This document shows, piece after piece, positions 12,585 through 28,300 of a DNA stretch of 64,000 bases. Below the pieces are notes generated by a model. The model did not search any database. It was not told where the DNA came from and worked only from the letters and a program-made list of their open reading frames with translations. Each line of letters opens with the position of its first letter. The stretch's first letter is position 1. The DNA is from Alentia gelatinosa (Eukaryota > Annelida > Polychaeta > Phyllodocida > Polynoidae). The translations under genes and the position numbers were made by a program. The DNA lies in NCBI GenBank assembly GCA_950022655.1, contig OX465582.1, forward strand, positions 96,362,704 through 96,426,703, in the 5' to 3' direction.

Positions 12585-15500
12585 AATCATCAGTACAAAT
12601 TCAATAACATCCCGTTTAACAAGTGGAAATTATGCTTTTTATGAATGTTTCAAGTACATTTCGATGTCTGTACATAGTTTTAGATAAAAGTTCAACCATA
12701 GTGTATTGTAACAGTATTCAAACATCCAATAAAAAAGTCATATAATGTGCTGCCTTAAACCTAGTTATTATAGACAATTTACCCTTTGTTGGGACACTAA
12801 CCGTATCCTTCTAAGTAGTAAATATGAAAAGCGAGACATATAATGGTAACAAAACCCAAGAGGACGAGACCGGACAAGATACATTATTTTGGTATGAGTC
12901 ACTTTATCAGGTCACAGGCATATCGGACAATTTGGCTTAAATATTAAAACCCATGTCATTTTCCTGAATATGATGATCTCTAAGTATACAACACATATCA
13001 AACTTCAAAATCGAGGGTCACCATGCTAGTTTTTTTCTCATTTTCTTTAGAAAACAAGGCGAAAGCGTGTGAGGTGGTGGTGTGTGTCCGCATAACAGCC
13101 AATATGATATTTGTGAAAATTGCCAGGTTCTAGCAACAAGTAAGTGAGACTTACCAGGATAATTGGAACTGCCATGACTGTAAACCACAGGACTATGGCC
13201 ATACCTGTGGCTACATACATCATCACCGTGAATTTATTACCAAGGGGGTCCAGGAAGGCAAGAAGACCTGAATAGAAAAACACGAAAACAAAACTAGTAC
13301 AAATATTATGCTTGAGAGTATACCTGTATGTGGTTGATATATTTATGTAGGATAGGATGTTTTTATCCCTTGTGTTCTCCAGCCATTGTGAACACAACCC
13401 TTTGCATTTGATCAAAATGACTGGAGCGAACATAATTGCTTACTTAATCTTATTTGCTATAGTGGTAACACCATATTTTTGATAATGATAATGTTATGTT
13501 GTGAAATGAAACAGGAGCCTGAAGAAAACCAGCATTTGCAATAAGCTCAGCTGACAGGTCTCTTCTTATTAGTTCAATATTATTCTCTAAATATACTAAT
13601 ATTTACATATCATTTGTAACCAAAGATGAATCAATAAGGAGATGACAAAAAAATCTAGATTCTTTGTCAGTAAAGCAAAGTAAGATAAATCATTTTGGAA
13701 ATATAAAACAGAAGTCATACATATACATTACGGTAAAACCTGTAAATCGGTCATTTAAATATCTCGCTGCTTGATATTTCATGTCAAAAATCCAGTGAGG
13801 ACTTAAAGGAAAAAAATATACAGAGCTTCTCTCCGAGGCCACCTTTCCATTCCGGTGGTGCCTTTTTGATCAATGCTATGTAAATAAGGATTATGCCTTC
13901 ATTTTCGCCCACTACATTTTTGTTCCCATCCTACATCGATATATATTTACAGTTCAGTACAAATGTGAATCATTTTAGTGAATATACATGTATTTGACAC
14001 GGGGCTATGTGCTCTCTAGTTAATTAGATTTTTTTTAGTAAATACATTCATTAAAAGAAAACAAAAATGAAATATAAGCAGGTATTTCAGGATTAACATT
14101 GCTATCTCACGTGCACTATTCTTTAGCAAACAATCTGTTTGGAGAATTCCGGCACATTCAGTTTGATATAGAACTATATGGCAGGGATGTCAGTTGGGTT
14201 CATGAAAAAATACAGGAAACCTTTTTTTTCAAGTGGAATTTACTACTTTAGGGAGACCGAGAAAACATGGAAAACACATCGTTATTGGCCACAGAATGGG
14301 ACTGAGGTGTATTGAGAGGTTTGAGCTACAATTTATCTGTGTATTCTTTGCTTTACACAAGAAAAACAAATCTATAAACTGAAAATGAAAACAAGGATTT
14401 TCTTGACCAAGCTTATTTCAGCATATTGCTGGCGGCTGCAGATACATGGGCACACAGAATGATGGACAAACGGAGCTCTAGGCCTGGAGAGCCAGAGGTA
14501 GAGCTTTAATAGTGGGGCAACTAATTACTAAAACAATGGTTTCAAATAATGTGTTTATAAATTAAACAGGGATGTCAGTTGGGGTCAGGGAAAAAAGTGG
14601 AAATATTTTTCATGTGGAATTTCCTGCCTCAAAACGACCGGAAAAAGATTTTTGACGCAAGGTAAAGCAATTTTTTTTAAATCAATCTTTATTCTGGAGG
14701 TAATGTAGGCTGAAGTAGTGCCTATTTCCACAGTGCTCCAGGCTGGACATTCACATGCATTACTATTACCTATATTTTGCTGTACACAAAATATAGAAAC
14801 TATGACTATCCCTGAGAGCAAAAGCAATTTCATATTTTTGCATATATTGAAGCTGAAAAAGTGGATTTCCACGGAGAACTGGAATCTCGGATTAAATTAA
14901 TTTGAAGAACAGTGCAGGACACATTGATATGGAGTTCTATGACTGCAAGCCCTGTACTTACCAGTGATGGCCATGGTGCCGAAGTTGATCATGACGATGG
15001 ACATGGCCGTAGCCGGGTGCCTGTTCAGGAAGCGCAGGTGATCCTGCATGTTGCCCAGTTCCTGTCACAGAAAGGAAGCACACACCATCATTACTGTAGA
15101 TAACTTGATCTTCTCTAGATGATAAAGGCAAGATATTCCTTCAAAACCAGTGGGACTAGTCCTCTTAATTAATCAATAAAGAGGAAGTGAATTGGTGTTC
15201 AAAATGCCCGACATGTTTCGGTCACTCAGGACCTTCATCAGGGATTAGAGGGAAACTATGTTCCGGTGAGCAAAAGTTCAAAGTTACGAGGTATGGCTCG
15301 AAAAAATTACTGCCCAAGGCCTTGGCTGCGGGCAGTAATTTTTCCGAGCCTTACCGAGTAACTTTGACTTTTGATTACCGGTACTTGGTTTCCCTATTCC
15401 TATATACCTTTAAACATCGATAAAAATGGTTATTTCTTTTCCTGCAAAAGCCCCAGAAAAATGGCCACCCTTATCGATTAACTGCAACAGCTAAGTTTTT

Positions 15501-18500
15501 GTCCCGCTGCTCTTTATGTCACGTGGTCAGGATGGGAAGAAAACGTCAGCCCGGGACGAAAACGTCAGCCTGGGACAAAAATGTCAGCCTCGCTACATAA
15601 CATATAATTACTGCACCCCTAGCAGCGGTATGTAACTATAGAGGTTTCGGAAATGGGTATATATGAATAATCTTTTCTACTAAGAGACCAAGAGAGGCCT
15701 CAAAAGCGGAAAATTGTAATACAATATTTAGGAGAAACCAAACGAGAGTAAGTCGAGTTGTAGTTTATCGCACGACGGCAAGGTCGCGTAATACTGTGCG
15801 AGGCGAAGCTGAGGGCAAACCTTGTCGGAGTGCGATAAACAACAACTTGACTAACTCAAGTTTGGTTTAGAATTTATCCCACCCCGTCTATATTACTTCA
15901 GAATGTTAAGAAATAACATAAAATTCACCAATATCCAGTGAACATTGTGTGACACTCCATAATGTGTGCTTGTTGATACTCTCGACATCGCTCGTCTTGC
16001 TCGCTCATTGGTCATTTTTCACATGACGTCATTTCACAAATGTATCCTACTAGAGATTAATTTTAATTTTTCTGCATACTCGCCCGAATACAGTCGGCCA
16101 ATGTTAAGCCTATGGAGTTTTCTTATTAGGGGTACGATAAATGAAGGTTTATCTCAACCCTGGTATTTTTGTCCTATAGGCTTAACGTTTGGAACTCATA
16201 CTCCATGGCCGTGAGGCACCCAATGGCTGATTGTGTGAGTTTTTATTGATTAATATTGTTTCTGATCATGTATACAGGGTGAGATAAAATTAGAAACCCA
16301 CTCAATGAAAATAACTTACTCTGCACTCCACTTCCTTTGACCGCTACATAATTTCCTAAGCTTCGCTTCGTAAATTACTCCACAATAAAACTCGGTGAAA
16401 TACGGACCAAGTTATTTTCACCTCATCAGTTTCTTTGTAAATACATACAGTCAATATTGGGTATGTCGGTTTATCGTCAATTGAGTATGATTTACCGTAC
16501 TCGCAAGCCTGTTGAATACAAGTTCTTTATGTTAAGCCTATTTTTTTTCTCGTTTTTTTTTTCTCAAATAGCATCGGCTTGCCATAGAAGTGCTATAGCC
16601 ACGTCTTATCAATCTGTAATGTTAAGCCTATGGACGTTTCTAAGATAAGATACTAAAGCAGGTGTGGTTTGCGTACCGTCATGACCTGCTCCAGGGACAG
16701 GGAGTGCTCGTGGATCTTCTCCAGCAGCCCGTTCACGTAGGACAGGAGCAGGTTACACTGCACGCAGTAGTTGAGTACGACCGACACGTAGACAATGTCC
16801 AGCATGGTGAAGGACACGCCCATCAGCACCATGAGAGCCACACGCCCGAACGTCGTGCTGCAACCAGGTACATCCACATGTTAGACGCAGGGATGCCAGT
16901 TGGGGTCAGAAAAAACATTGAAATATTTTTCATTGCAATACAGGGTTTATGCATTACATACGCATTACGGTGGGGAAGCAAAGGAATAAGGCAAAGCTCA
17001 AGTTTTTACATGGGTCTGTGGGGAGATTCAGTGTGGGATCATGGGCTATGGCTGAATTCAGTAATTTAGCAGTTGGTGTGTCAACATTACACAGGGGAAA
17101 ATGATATTTTATCCTTAAAATGAAAACATGAATTTCAATGGAAACATTGAAAACTGACAACCCTGTAGACGGCAGTTTGGTTTGGTTTGACGTCCGATAA
17201 TTAACTGTTATCAGACTGCTGTGGTTAATCCTTTTCTAATCAGGCCCTAACTGAAGGTTAGGTTTTTTTTTACCTGGAAGGACTAGGCTACATACTGGTT
17301 TTAGACTGCAGAACACTAGGGCGTTACATACAGGGATGTCAGTTGGGAGTCATGAAAATAAAGTAGACATATTTTTTCATGACATGGATGTACTTGGGAT
17401 CATGAAAAAAGGAGGACATATTTTTTCATGTAGAATTCACTGTCTCAGAGGGACAGGGAAAACATGAAGAATACATTGTTATTGGCCATGGAATGGGACT
17501 GGACCCGTGTATATGGGGAGGTTTAAACCACTGTTTATTGGTGTGAATGAGGCAAAATTTATTCTCTCTTTGTTTTACATAAGAAAAAAAATTATATAAC
17601 CTGTAAATGAAAATGAGGATTTCATTGGAAAATTACCATCTCTGTATATAGAGAGAAGGAGCAAAATATGGAAAGCAACACGGCAAATCACAATCTGGAG
17701 TAGTCATATGAATAACTAGTAGTAAAGGTCTACAGTCAAAGAAAACAGTTACTCTAGCAATAGAGCATGGCGGCACACCGATGCACAAGCAAAATCTGTG
17801 TCTTACGCATCCTTAAATTATTCATGCGTAAATCTGGAAATTCCTTTCTTCCTTGACAAGAGTAAATTTCCCCTGCCGTCAAGTTTTCCCTCACAAATTC
17901 CCTGAGAATTCACTGATCTTGAAAAGATATTCTTTTCCATGATTTTCCTCTGACGTGTGGCAACCCTACAGTCTTTTCCACACGTTACCGTGATTATCAC
18001 TGTATATAGGATGAGGAGACATCCTACCCCTTGCGTGATGCTACCTTGAATGACAGTTATAGAACTGCCCCTAACCACTGTTACCATGGCGCACTGACAG
18101 GTGTGACATCATGGATGTCAACAACTGTATCCCCATGTCGCTACAGCGATCTGTGGCGACTGTAAATCAGCATTCAAAAAGGTGGGAAGTTCTGGGAAAA
18201 GATGCTTTTCATAGTATTGATTATAGTGACTTTGAGTTGACCATAAATTTATTATGCTCCCATCTACTGCAATGTATTGAAATTGTCGGCTAGTAGGCGG
18301 CAAGGTTCCATTTCCGATACAAATTACAATAAAGTGAATCTTCGATTAAGGAACTATCAATGACTGTAAAATAATCCACCTTAACAGTGGGGATTATTTT
18401 GTAGGCATTTGTATCAATTCATGAAATAATTACATAGTGAGTACCCTCAATAAATGCATCTGGCAACATCAAATAGTTCTTAGATGTTATAATGCTTTAT

Positions 18501-21500
18501 TTAAAGAACGAGGCGAAAGCACTTCTGAAGTCAACCGATAAAAAACGAAGTCAAACGAAAAAGAAAAAAAAATAGATGTTGTAATGTAGAAGCTCTATAA
18601 TGTTAATTGGTTATTAACTCATACAGACACACTACATAGACGCAGACTAAGATGCGATTAAACAGCTATGCAACCAACATGACAATCAATTGGCAACAAG
18701 CCTACCAACTAGTCACCTGACCAACTAGTCAGCTAGCATCTTAACTAACTAGCAATCAAGACAAGCATTGTCAGCTAGTGATCCAAATGGTTGCCAGCCG
18801 GAGTTTGTTTCTTTGGGTAGTTTAACGTCCAATATGTTCTATTAGACGTACTTTGGGTTTGACCAAATCTATGAGATGAATTTAGGTAGAACTCTCACTC
18901 CTAGACATTTACCGAGATGAATTCTTTTACTCCCCGCACCACATAGACATGGTAGGAGGAGGATTGGCCTTTGATATAGCAGTAAATCTACCACTGCTGC
19001 GGGTGAAGGGGAAAAATGGCTGCAGTGGGATTCGAACCCACAAAGTCTGACAACCTTGGGATTACGAGTCCAGTGTTCTTTACCACTGACGTAACTCCAC
19101 ACCCCGGCCACCTTAGTTATGCTTACATTCAAGCATATCTGGCCTGCACCACGCAGAGGCAAGGCGACCAAAAGGGTGAACAGATTGATCATTACCCTCC
19201 ATCGCAGTAGGCCTGTCAGCCAGAGAGCCACAAACAATAAATAGAAAAATAGATACACACAAACGTATAAAGACATGTTTTGTTGTGAAAAGAGTCGAAG
19301 GTTGTTGAGTCGGACAATGCTTAGTGAGTGGCCTTCTTCCTGTTATACGAAGGTCATCACTAAAGCCTGTGTTTGTTACTGTCTTATGATACCTTAACCG
19401 ATGTAGCATAAACCACCCATGCAGAACACTGCTGGTGTTATGTCGACATGCCTTGGCTGAAGCTTGATGATTCATTACTTGCGATTAAATCATAGGTAAT
19501 GGCCTACAATCGTAAATCTATTGTTAAGGATGTAACACCCTTACACAGTTGGTTCACCCTGAGGTACGGCTCTTTAGTGACCTTAGTACAAACCTGCCAT
19601 TTTGGCCAGAAACTGGTTGGAACTCGAGGCTGCCAATTTGGCCAGAAACCTCAGATAGGTACCGCTGGCAATTTTCTTTCCACACCCAATGGATTGTAGT
19701 TCTGTTGATAAAGAATATGAGCTCTGAAATGACCTGATTTTATTCTGTAGCTTAGATTACCTGTCTACTGATGCCATCTCATTTCATTTCCAAAGTGATG
19801 CCAGAGGAGCGTTAGAAATCAAATAGTACTTCGACGCTGACACATTTCGAAAGGTGCCTTAAAGGCTAGGGGCCATCTATAAAGTATGTACGTAGAATTT
19901 CTGAAGTTTTGTACCCCTCCCCCTTCTCAATCTTGTACGCAATAGAACAAATACAACTTTCAATGTAATACAGTAGGACAAGAATGTTATACAACAGGGA
20001 TGCTATTTGGGGCCAGAAAAAAAAAATTGAAATATTTTCATTGCAATACAGGGTTTACGCATTACATACAAATTGCAGCAGGGAATCAAGAGATTAAGGG
20101 AGAGCTCAAGTTTTTACTTGGGTCAGTATGGAGGTTCAGTCGGGGATCCTGGGCTGTGGGCGAACTGGGTAATTCAACAGTTGCTTTGTCAACATTACAT
20201 AAAGGAAAATATCGTTCACTCTGAAAATGAAAACATGAATTTCAATGGAAACATTGAAAACTAGCATCCCTGAAAACTAAAAAGAAAAAAAAACAACAAC
20301 AAAACTAGCATCTCCTTGTGATTTCAATAATGCCTACTTACCCTGTCTCGAGCCATGTGAAGTCTAACATTTGGTGGGTGTACTGCGCGATAAGGTGGAG
20401 CACCAGAGAGATCTGACTGAGCACGACCCAGATGATGGAGAACCACAACAGCATCCTACAAGAGAGACCAGGCATGAGAAGCCAGACACGGACATACTAT
20501 TAAAGGCACATCCTACAATCCACAGTGGCGCCACCTACTGATTTTTAAATAATGTCAAATATTATTTGAAACTGGTTTCCTGGGATTCATTCTAATTCTA
20601 CATGAGTACATTTAACGTTTTATCCAGTTTTTCCGATTCCAATAGGTAAAATAGGCCAATTTACATTTGCGTGAATTACATAGGATATGTACCGAAAAAT
20701 GTGGTTTTCTTTAATTCTTTCAAAAACAAGGAAGGTGACCTATGATTTTAAAAACCTAAATAAGTAGTACTATATATGTACTATATTCTGAGAAAGTTTG
20801 AGGAAAATGACATGGGTTTTACTTTGTGAAAAAATACTTTTTAGAATTTCTGTATATTCTAATATAAAATTATCACAATATTGATCTATAAATCAAAAAC
20901 AAGCACGGTGACCCCCGATTTTTAAGTTAGATATGTGTTCCACAACACTGGGAGATCATCATATCAAATTATCAGGAAATTGACATGGGTTTTAATTTTC
21001 AAGCCAACTTGTCCGATATGCCTTTAACAGACGTCACAAGTTTGAGTTTGAGTTTGAGTTTATTTATGTCACGTATTGTGTTGGCTCTGTAATCTCACTC
21101 TTCGGCTCAACACAATACGTGACATAAATAAACTCAAACTCACACTCGGGACGTCTAGATTGTATCCTACCCTGTTACCACGATTTTTGAATACTAAAAA
21201 GTAGCGACATAAACAACACTTTATGTCACACCCGTGACATAAACAAATCCAATGTTTAGGGTAAAATGTTCAACAAACCCCACGAAGAACACTTTGCAGG
21301 CAGGGGGTAGGGGTCTGGGGGTCTGTGGCAAAGGGTCCATCCATAAAGTATGTACGCAGAATTTGTGAAATGTTTGACCTCCACCCCCCCCCCCCCCCCC
21401 AAGACCCTCTTTGAATCTTGTACGCAATAGAACAATGAAGGAGCATACGCAGAATTTCCAAAAAAATTGCCATCTGCCATCTGGACCCACATTTGATTGT

Positions 21501-24500
21501 TTGATAAAATGATATGATAAGTCACCCTGAATTCCATTATATGTTTTACCTATCGATGACAAATATGATATGACACCCATATTCTCTGCAGGTTTCATGT
21601 TTTTATTTACCCATTATTTCTTAATAAAAATAATATCCTAAAATTTCATAATTATTGTAAACAATGTAGAAATGAATAATAGTACAACTACTGGGTATCT
21701 TTATTAGAACCGCCGTTTCGACTTACAGTCTTTATGAAGGTTTCCCTCATTCGAACTTTGACTGGAAACAGTCACTTTCAAGGTAGGATCGCGCTGGATT
21801 AGTGGTGTTATTATCACGTCTTTTCAAACATTGTTTAACTATCCCGCAATCAATATATTAGCAACTACGTTCAAATACATATAACATATAGTTGTTGCAG
21901 CTTCAGGCCAATGGCATTTAGAACACAATACAAGAAAAAACGTTTACAAATAGTGACCAGTGCTTTGGGATTGAACAAAGAATGAAAAATTTCATATATA
22001 CCATAAATGCGTACAAATTAACTTAACGTGACCTTGATATTTCAACCAGTAAGGTTTTAATGGTAGATGATTTAATGACACTTTAAGCTAGAAACTTGGT
22101 ACTCCTTGGATGGGATGAGGAGACATATTATGATGGATACCTAGGCTATTTGCAGTTGTGTAAACATGATAAAGTGGTAAAGTGATAGTTGAGGGTGGAT
22201 GGGTACATACCGGAGACGGCGAATGAGTTTTCCCTGAGAAAGAAATCCTCCTTGTGTTGGGGATGTTTGTAGAAATACCTGAAATACAGCAGGAAATCAA
22301 ATTATCATAGGGCCATGTGCAACCTGGTATCGGTCACTTTTAAGGATACAGCGTTATGACGAATATACACCGAGAATTTCTGTGGAATATTCATGACCAG
22401 TAATCCATCTTCTTTACATAAAAAAAAATAAATTAAAAAAAAAAAAAATCATTTTTTGGTTTTGTTCAGTAAATTTCTGCGTGGGAGAGTGTAGTATGAA
22501 ACTGATTCCTGGAGTTAGCTATGCATTCTAGGTGGTTTGTATGGTAACTGCCCAATGGTTTCAGGGATTTCAGGGATTTTGATCCATGCATTTTCTATGG
22601 GCAGCTTGTCAGGGAAACCCTAAAGATATGGAAGTAATAACGCACACATTAACATAGAGATCAGGTACGCGTGATCCTGATTCTATTCTATTAAGGCGTT
22701 TAAATATCCAGGAAAAAATTTGTGCTTTATAAAAAAAATCCCTGATTTCGGGGAATGGGGTTTCCACTTAACCAATGTACCACTTCCGGTAAGTGACGTC
22801 AACGTCCATTTAATTAACATATCTCCAATGTTGTGTACAGTAGTTAAAACACTGAAAAAGTGAGAGTGCTACAAATAATGGTAAAACACTCCGTTCACTT
22901 CACAACCTATCTCCGAGTGACTGTTTGGTTGGTTTGATTTAACGTCCACTTAACCATAAGCTCAGTTGTTAAGGCACTGGACTTGTAATCCTAAGGTTGC
23001 TCTGTGGGTTGGAGTCCCACTGCAGCCTGTCAGGGGGCCGGTAGGCTCGTCCGCACCTCATGCGTGCTGAGTTGCTTCTCCCACTGAAACCGCTCTGGTC
23101 ACACAGTGGGGTGAGGCTCCGTAACAAAACAACTCTAGTGACAATGTGTGGTTGAAGCTGAGAGGAGAGAGGATCTCCCTGAGGATCTGCCTTATGCCGG
23201 CAGGCGCTTTATTTTATAACCAGAGTACATTTAGACGTCACAGCGGACGAGTACGTCACATACTCACATACCATTCCTTATACAGACAATTACAGACGCG
23301 GTAACTGTTTCCAAACATGGTTACATTTTTCCCAATTGGTCACCAGTGGTCACATGTAGGGACAAGACGCTCCCCCAAATATGGATACGTCTTTTCCGTC
23401 TAGGGGCCTCTATCCCATTTTAAAAAGAAACCGCAAAGATGTTTGCGCGTTCCTCCAAGAGGATTCTGACATGTCCCGTCACGTGCAACCTTCTTGAGGT
23501 AAAACCTCCACATACATAGCATGCACAGAAAGGAAATATATTAGCTTAGAAAAGATAATAATTGAAGGGAAGATAATAGTTGAAGGGAAGATAATAGTTT
23601 TAGGGAAAATAATAGCTTAGTATTTCTCCCTTTTTATGCATTATAGGTATTTCTCCCTTCCATTTACCGCAACTTAAAACCTTATTTCCTACACAAGAAG
23701 GATTTAGTATAATTACGGTTTTCTTTCACATATAGATGCATGCGTATACGTTCATCTGAGGAGCGTGAGAAAGCCGGACATGCGAGCAAGGTTCTCACAA
23801 ACAAGTTGACATGAGTAACGACTTGTTGAGACTGGAGGTGGATACAATACGGATGTGCACGTAGGCACAATCACGCGGAGACAGTAAACTTCCAGAAAAC
23901 ACATATCTTTCTCACCAGCGACTTTCGCCTCTCCTTTTTTAAAATATAATATATATATCCCCGTTTGACCATGTTTAGGAGTCGTGTATGTAAGAGGAAA
24001 TCAAATATGTATATATAATATAACCCTCGGCAATATGCTCATAAAGATATAATGTGAGCGGCATAAGAACTTTGTGGCGCGACCAGTTACGAGTGGTCTT
24101 TAAACAAGTTTCTCAGAAGGAAAGAAGTTCTAATAAAAGTGTAACGCTCAATGGCAATGATGTTGAGCGAATCACTGAAGGTGGCCATACGTGGCATGTC
24201 TATTGCCAGCCTATCTTCAATCTACCCACAAGTTCTCTCCGAGTTCCTCGGTGAATATCCTTACCTAAGATACGCTCGTATATTACTAATATAGACGAAC
24301 TTTACAGCTTGATTTCGTACGTGACATTGGCTGACATGGCCGTACGTGACATTGGAATGGCCGTACGTGACACAGCCACCCTTCTCCTTCATGCCCAGCA
24401 GTGGTAGATTTACTGCCATATCAAAGACCAATACTTCCCATGTCTATTGTGGTATGGGAAGTACTCCAACAGACTGTAGCACAAAATGAACATCACTTAC

Positions 24501-25281
24501 TGGATTCAGTTATAACAGATCTTGATACGTGGCTATGGGTGTACACTGTTCAAGCTACCGCATCTAAGTGACATAGCAGTCGTCTGCTCACGTTATTTAT
24601 AGTCAGACCATTCGCTACCAAGGCAACGTTGACAATAGAATAGGGCGCATAGTGACGCCAGTTGTTGACAGTATGACATCACGGTTGCAGGAGGGGTTTT
24701 CCCGTTTGGGTGTGATGTATGGGGGTTATTCCCTGTGTTTAGGAGTCCCATAAAAAAAGATATTAAAAAAATGGATTCAGAATATATTTCATACGAGGCT
24801 AGGTGTCAAAAAAAAAAAAAAAATTTAAAATAAATTATAAAAAAAAAAAAATAAATGGATTCAATTATAACAACATGATTTGGTATAGCGGAAACCGAGC
24901 CAATCCCTGACCTCTGACCTCCCTGAATGTACTCACCCTTTCCATCAGCGTTGGGAGCTGCTCACTTCCCAGGACCCTGAAGACGTAGAAGGAGTAGAAG
25001 TAGGCCGCTGAGTGGAGGATGTCCGGTACCAGGTACTGACTGATGATAAAGTGCTGACACTCAGGGAAGCAGGAGGTGTTGCCAGCAGTGGCATTCGGAG
25101 ACTAAAAACACAACAAGCAAAGGCATTAAAGCTGCAGTCAGCATGAACGTGAGAGGGCCTATTTAAAGGAGCATAAATTGTAATATCTGTTGATGAGGAA
25201 GATTGTTTATCTCACCCCTGGTAAAAGTTTAGCTAAAGGGATAATATAAGAAAATATACTCAACAATCTCCCCTGAAAAGT

Positions 25282-25315
<34 letters not shown>

Positions 25316-28300
25316 AATATAAAGGAGTAAGCACATTCATCCAAAAAAGGACGCTCTTCCATGGACCAGTCCAACAGGTGAACAAAAGAACATGGGACCA
25401 CAACTGTCCTCAAAATTATCACATTTAACTATAATACTGTGCAGTGATTGTCATTTCTCCAAATGCAGATAATTAATACATAGGTCTTTTGACTCTATGG
25501 CAAAGTATTATTAAAAGTCTTTGTATGTTGTACATTAAGTTTGTCAATTATATAAATACTTTACTGCAGTATTAGGTTATATAGCACACCACGGTCGTAG
25601 CAGAGTAAATGTGAGATGGCGTCATATGTGATTGACCAATCAGCGGCCAGGATTTAAGAGACAAGACAAGATATCAACATGGAGATCTAAATGTTCTAAA
25701 CTGGATTTGCGAAGTAATTTGAATTATTTTGATATTATGATGCTATTTAATGTCATTGAAAGTGGTGAGATAAATCCAGAACCGCACTCGAATTGGATAA
25801 ATACACAAAACTCCACTCGTTTGGATGCACCATAATCTTTACTCGGCTTCGCCTTGATGATGATTGCGGCCCATCCAAACTTGTCGAGTATTGTGTATTT
25901 ATCTGATTCTCAACAGTTCTATATAATGCCTTCAAGGAATCCAAGATTTTTTAGAAACATGAGAAAATCTGTTAGAATTTTGAATGAAAGATTGTAAACA
26001 TCACATTGAGTTGAATTATATTGAACTTTATGGTATAAACATGCGTCTATTAGTGGAGTAAAAGAAACAAGTCAGACCCAAAATATGCCCTACTTGGTCA
26101 TGAAATATTCTTCATTCTAACACGAATGTAAAAGAGAGTGCTGTACTATTACAGGCCATGCCAAAACACCAGTAATTTCTCATATACATTAGTAAGAGTC
26201 TACATAACAACGCCACTTGGCTCAGATACTTAAGTCTGGCCTAATTCATAATAGCCTAATTAAAGAAAGAAAAAAACATCACAGTTGGGAATAGGCCAAC
26301 TTAAAAGCCACGTCAACTCTATCACTAATTCATAATAGCATCGGTAGAAACGCGAGATAATCCTTCCTAGATTATCTTACATTCCGGGATATCAGAGGTT
26401 ATAATTATATCACCTATCTAGAGTGTAATAAGTTGAAATCCGTATGTATATTTACCCTTATCTGTTCATCGTTTCATGTGAAAGTTATTTAAGTTCACAA
26501 TGTATTAAACAAACCTTTTTTCATTTTTGCTTGGAAGAACGACTGTTAATTCGAAGGCGAAAAAATAGAAACCTTAAAAGAAGATAAGTCATAAACCTGT
26601 CCACAAAACCACCGTTTGCTGTATTTAATATCCATCTTCATGTGTAAATTAATTTCAGGAATTGCCATATCAAAGGATATACCAATAGGGACTTTTTTTG
26701 CTCTCTAGTACAAAGGGGCTATTTTCCCGTATACCGTGTTTTTGAAGGCCGTATACTATGGATTTGAATCGGTATAGCACAGTTATGGTATCTGACAGGT
26801 TTTATACATACACAATATTGACTGGTTTCAGATACAAGCGGCCGTATGCTCCTAGGAGTTGACGCGTAGTAATATCCGAGCGTATGCGAGGATATTGCAC
26901 AGAGTTAATTCCGAGGAGCATACAACCGCTTTTATCAGCAACCAGTCTATATTGTATTTATTACCCACCTTTTCTGGGAAAGTGGTATGTCAATATCAGT
27001 TCGTTTTAGTTATGCACTATTTTTCAGTACGCACTATTTTTCCGTATGTGCCACCCGGAGCATACAACATATCTGTATGCGCCGGGTATGTCCATACAAA
27101 CTCCCTATGTGTTTTCTATAGACACTTTGTATTAGGTGGCTAATAAAAAAGATCGTGGCTTACTGAGTCCCCATAAATTCTCAATGGGGACTTTGTATAC
27201 GATGGACAATAAGGACAGTCATGTTACATATCGTTGACATAAAAAGAAGAGCTCTACTGCTCTGGAGGGACTCACCACTCCGTCGCCGGCCCGGTCGCGC
27301 CTGAAGCAGCCCGCATACTGGATGACGTAACCACAGAGGAGAAGCAGCGTGATGAGCACGGGGTGCATGAAGTTCACGAAGGACATCCACGTCAGTGTGG
27401 GCTGGTCAAACAACGGCTGCCACGCCACCTGCAACCAGAGATGATCACGTAAAACAGGCTCTATATACCAAGTACACAGTTTGTCTATATCTGCAACATG
27501 ATTATATTATGAGGTATTATATAAAACATGGTTATGACGGCAATACGGCGATACCTATTCGAGGTGTCGACAATAAATCGTTCTGAACGAGTTCGAGTAT
27601 GGTGAGTGACTTCGTGCATAGGTATATGATGATATACGGAAACTGGCTTACTGTCTTCGTATGCCAAAAATACTAGGTGAAATTATCGATCACATACATC
27701 CCAAAGCCATAAGCAGAGGGATGTATGTGATCAATAATTTTATCAAGTATTTTGACGTATGAAGACAGTCAGCCTGTTTTCGTATTATCATATACCTAAA
27801 AATGGCAAAATCTGACTCAGTCACGTGATCACGTACCCCGTATATCACAGTGTGACGTATGGGTATAAATACGCCATGGGTAGAAGCGGGTAGTATATGT
27901 AGTTCATACAGCCACAGGTATATAATAATTTATGGTCAGAGCTCATACCCCATTGGGTTTGAATAGTGTAGTAATTCACAAGGCGAAGCTGCATGAATTA
28001 TGTAGCGATTCAAAAGAGATAGCATCGAGCTCTGAACGCAAATTTGAATAGGTTTCTGAATTCATCTCACCCCTCATATTGACTAACTGGCTAACATTTG
28101 TGACATAATCCCCAATAGAATATTTTCATCTAAATACTCCATGGGCATTAAGTAAGAGTTCCCAATGTAAAGTCTCCCGGGAAACATACCGGGGATGATG
28201 AATTGTGAGATGCAGGAAGGTAGTAGATACAGGAAGTGACATCATCTCATACCACACACCCCCTGCAAGCCGAAGCCAACCAAACACGAGGTGATGGGTG

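Noticed and set aside
18802..19110. tRNA gene on the minus strand
   Set aside because: Box A and B are recognisable but the stems do not close; the sequence is the head of a repeated SINE.
23131..23530. Solo LTR
   Set aside because: No TG...CA ends with target duplication could be fixed and no second copy lies in the window.
26859..27143. 94-codon ORF in the receptor intron
   Set aside because: Lies within a hairpin repeat whose other copy is not open.
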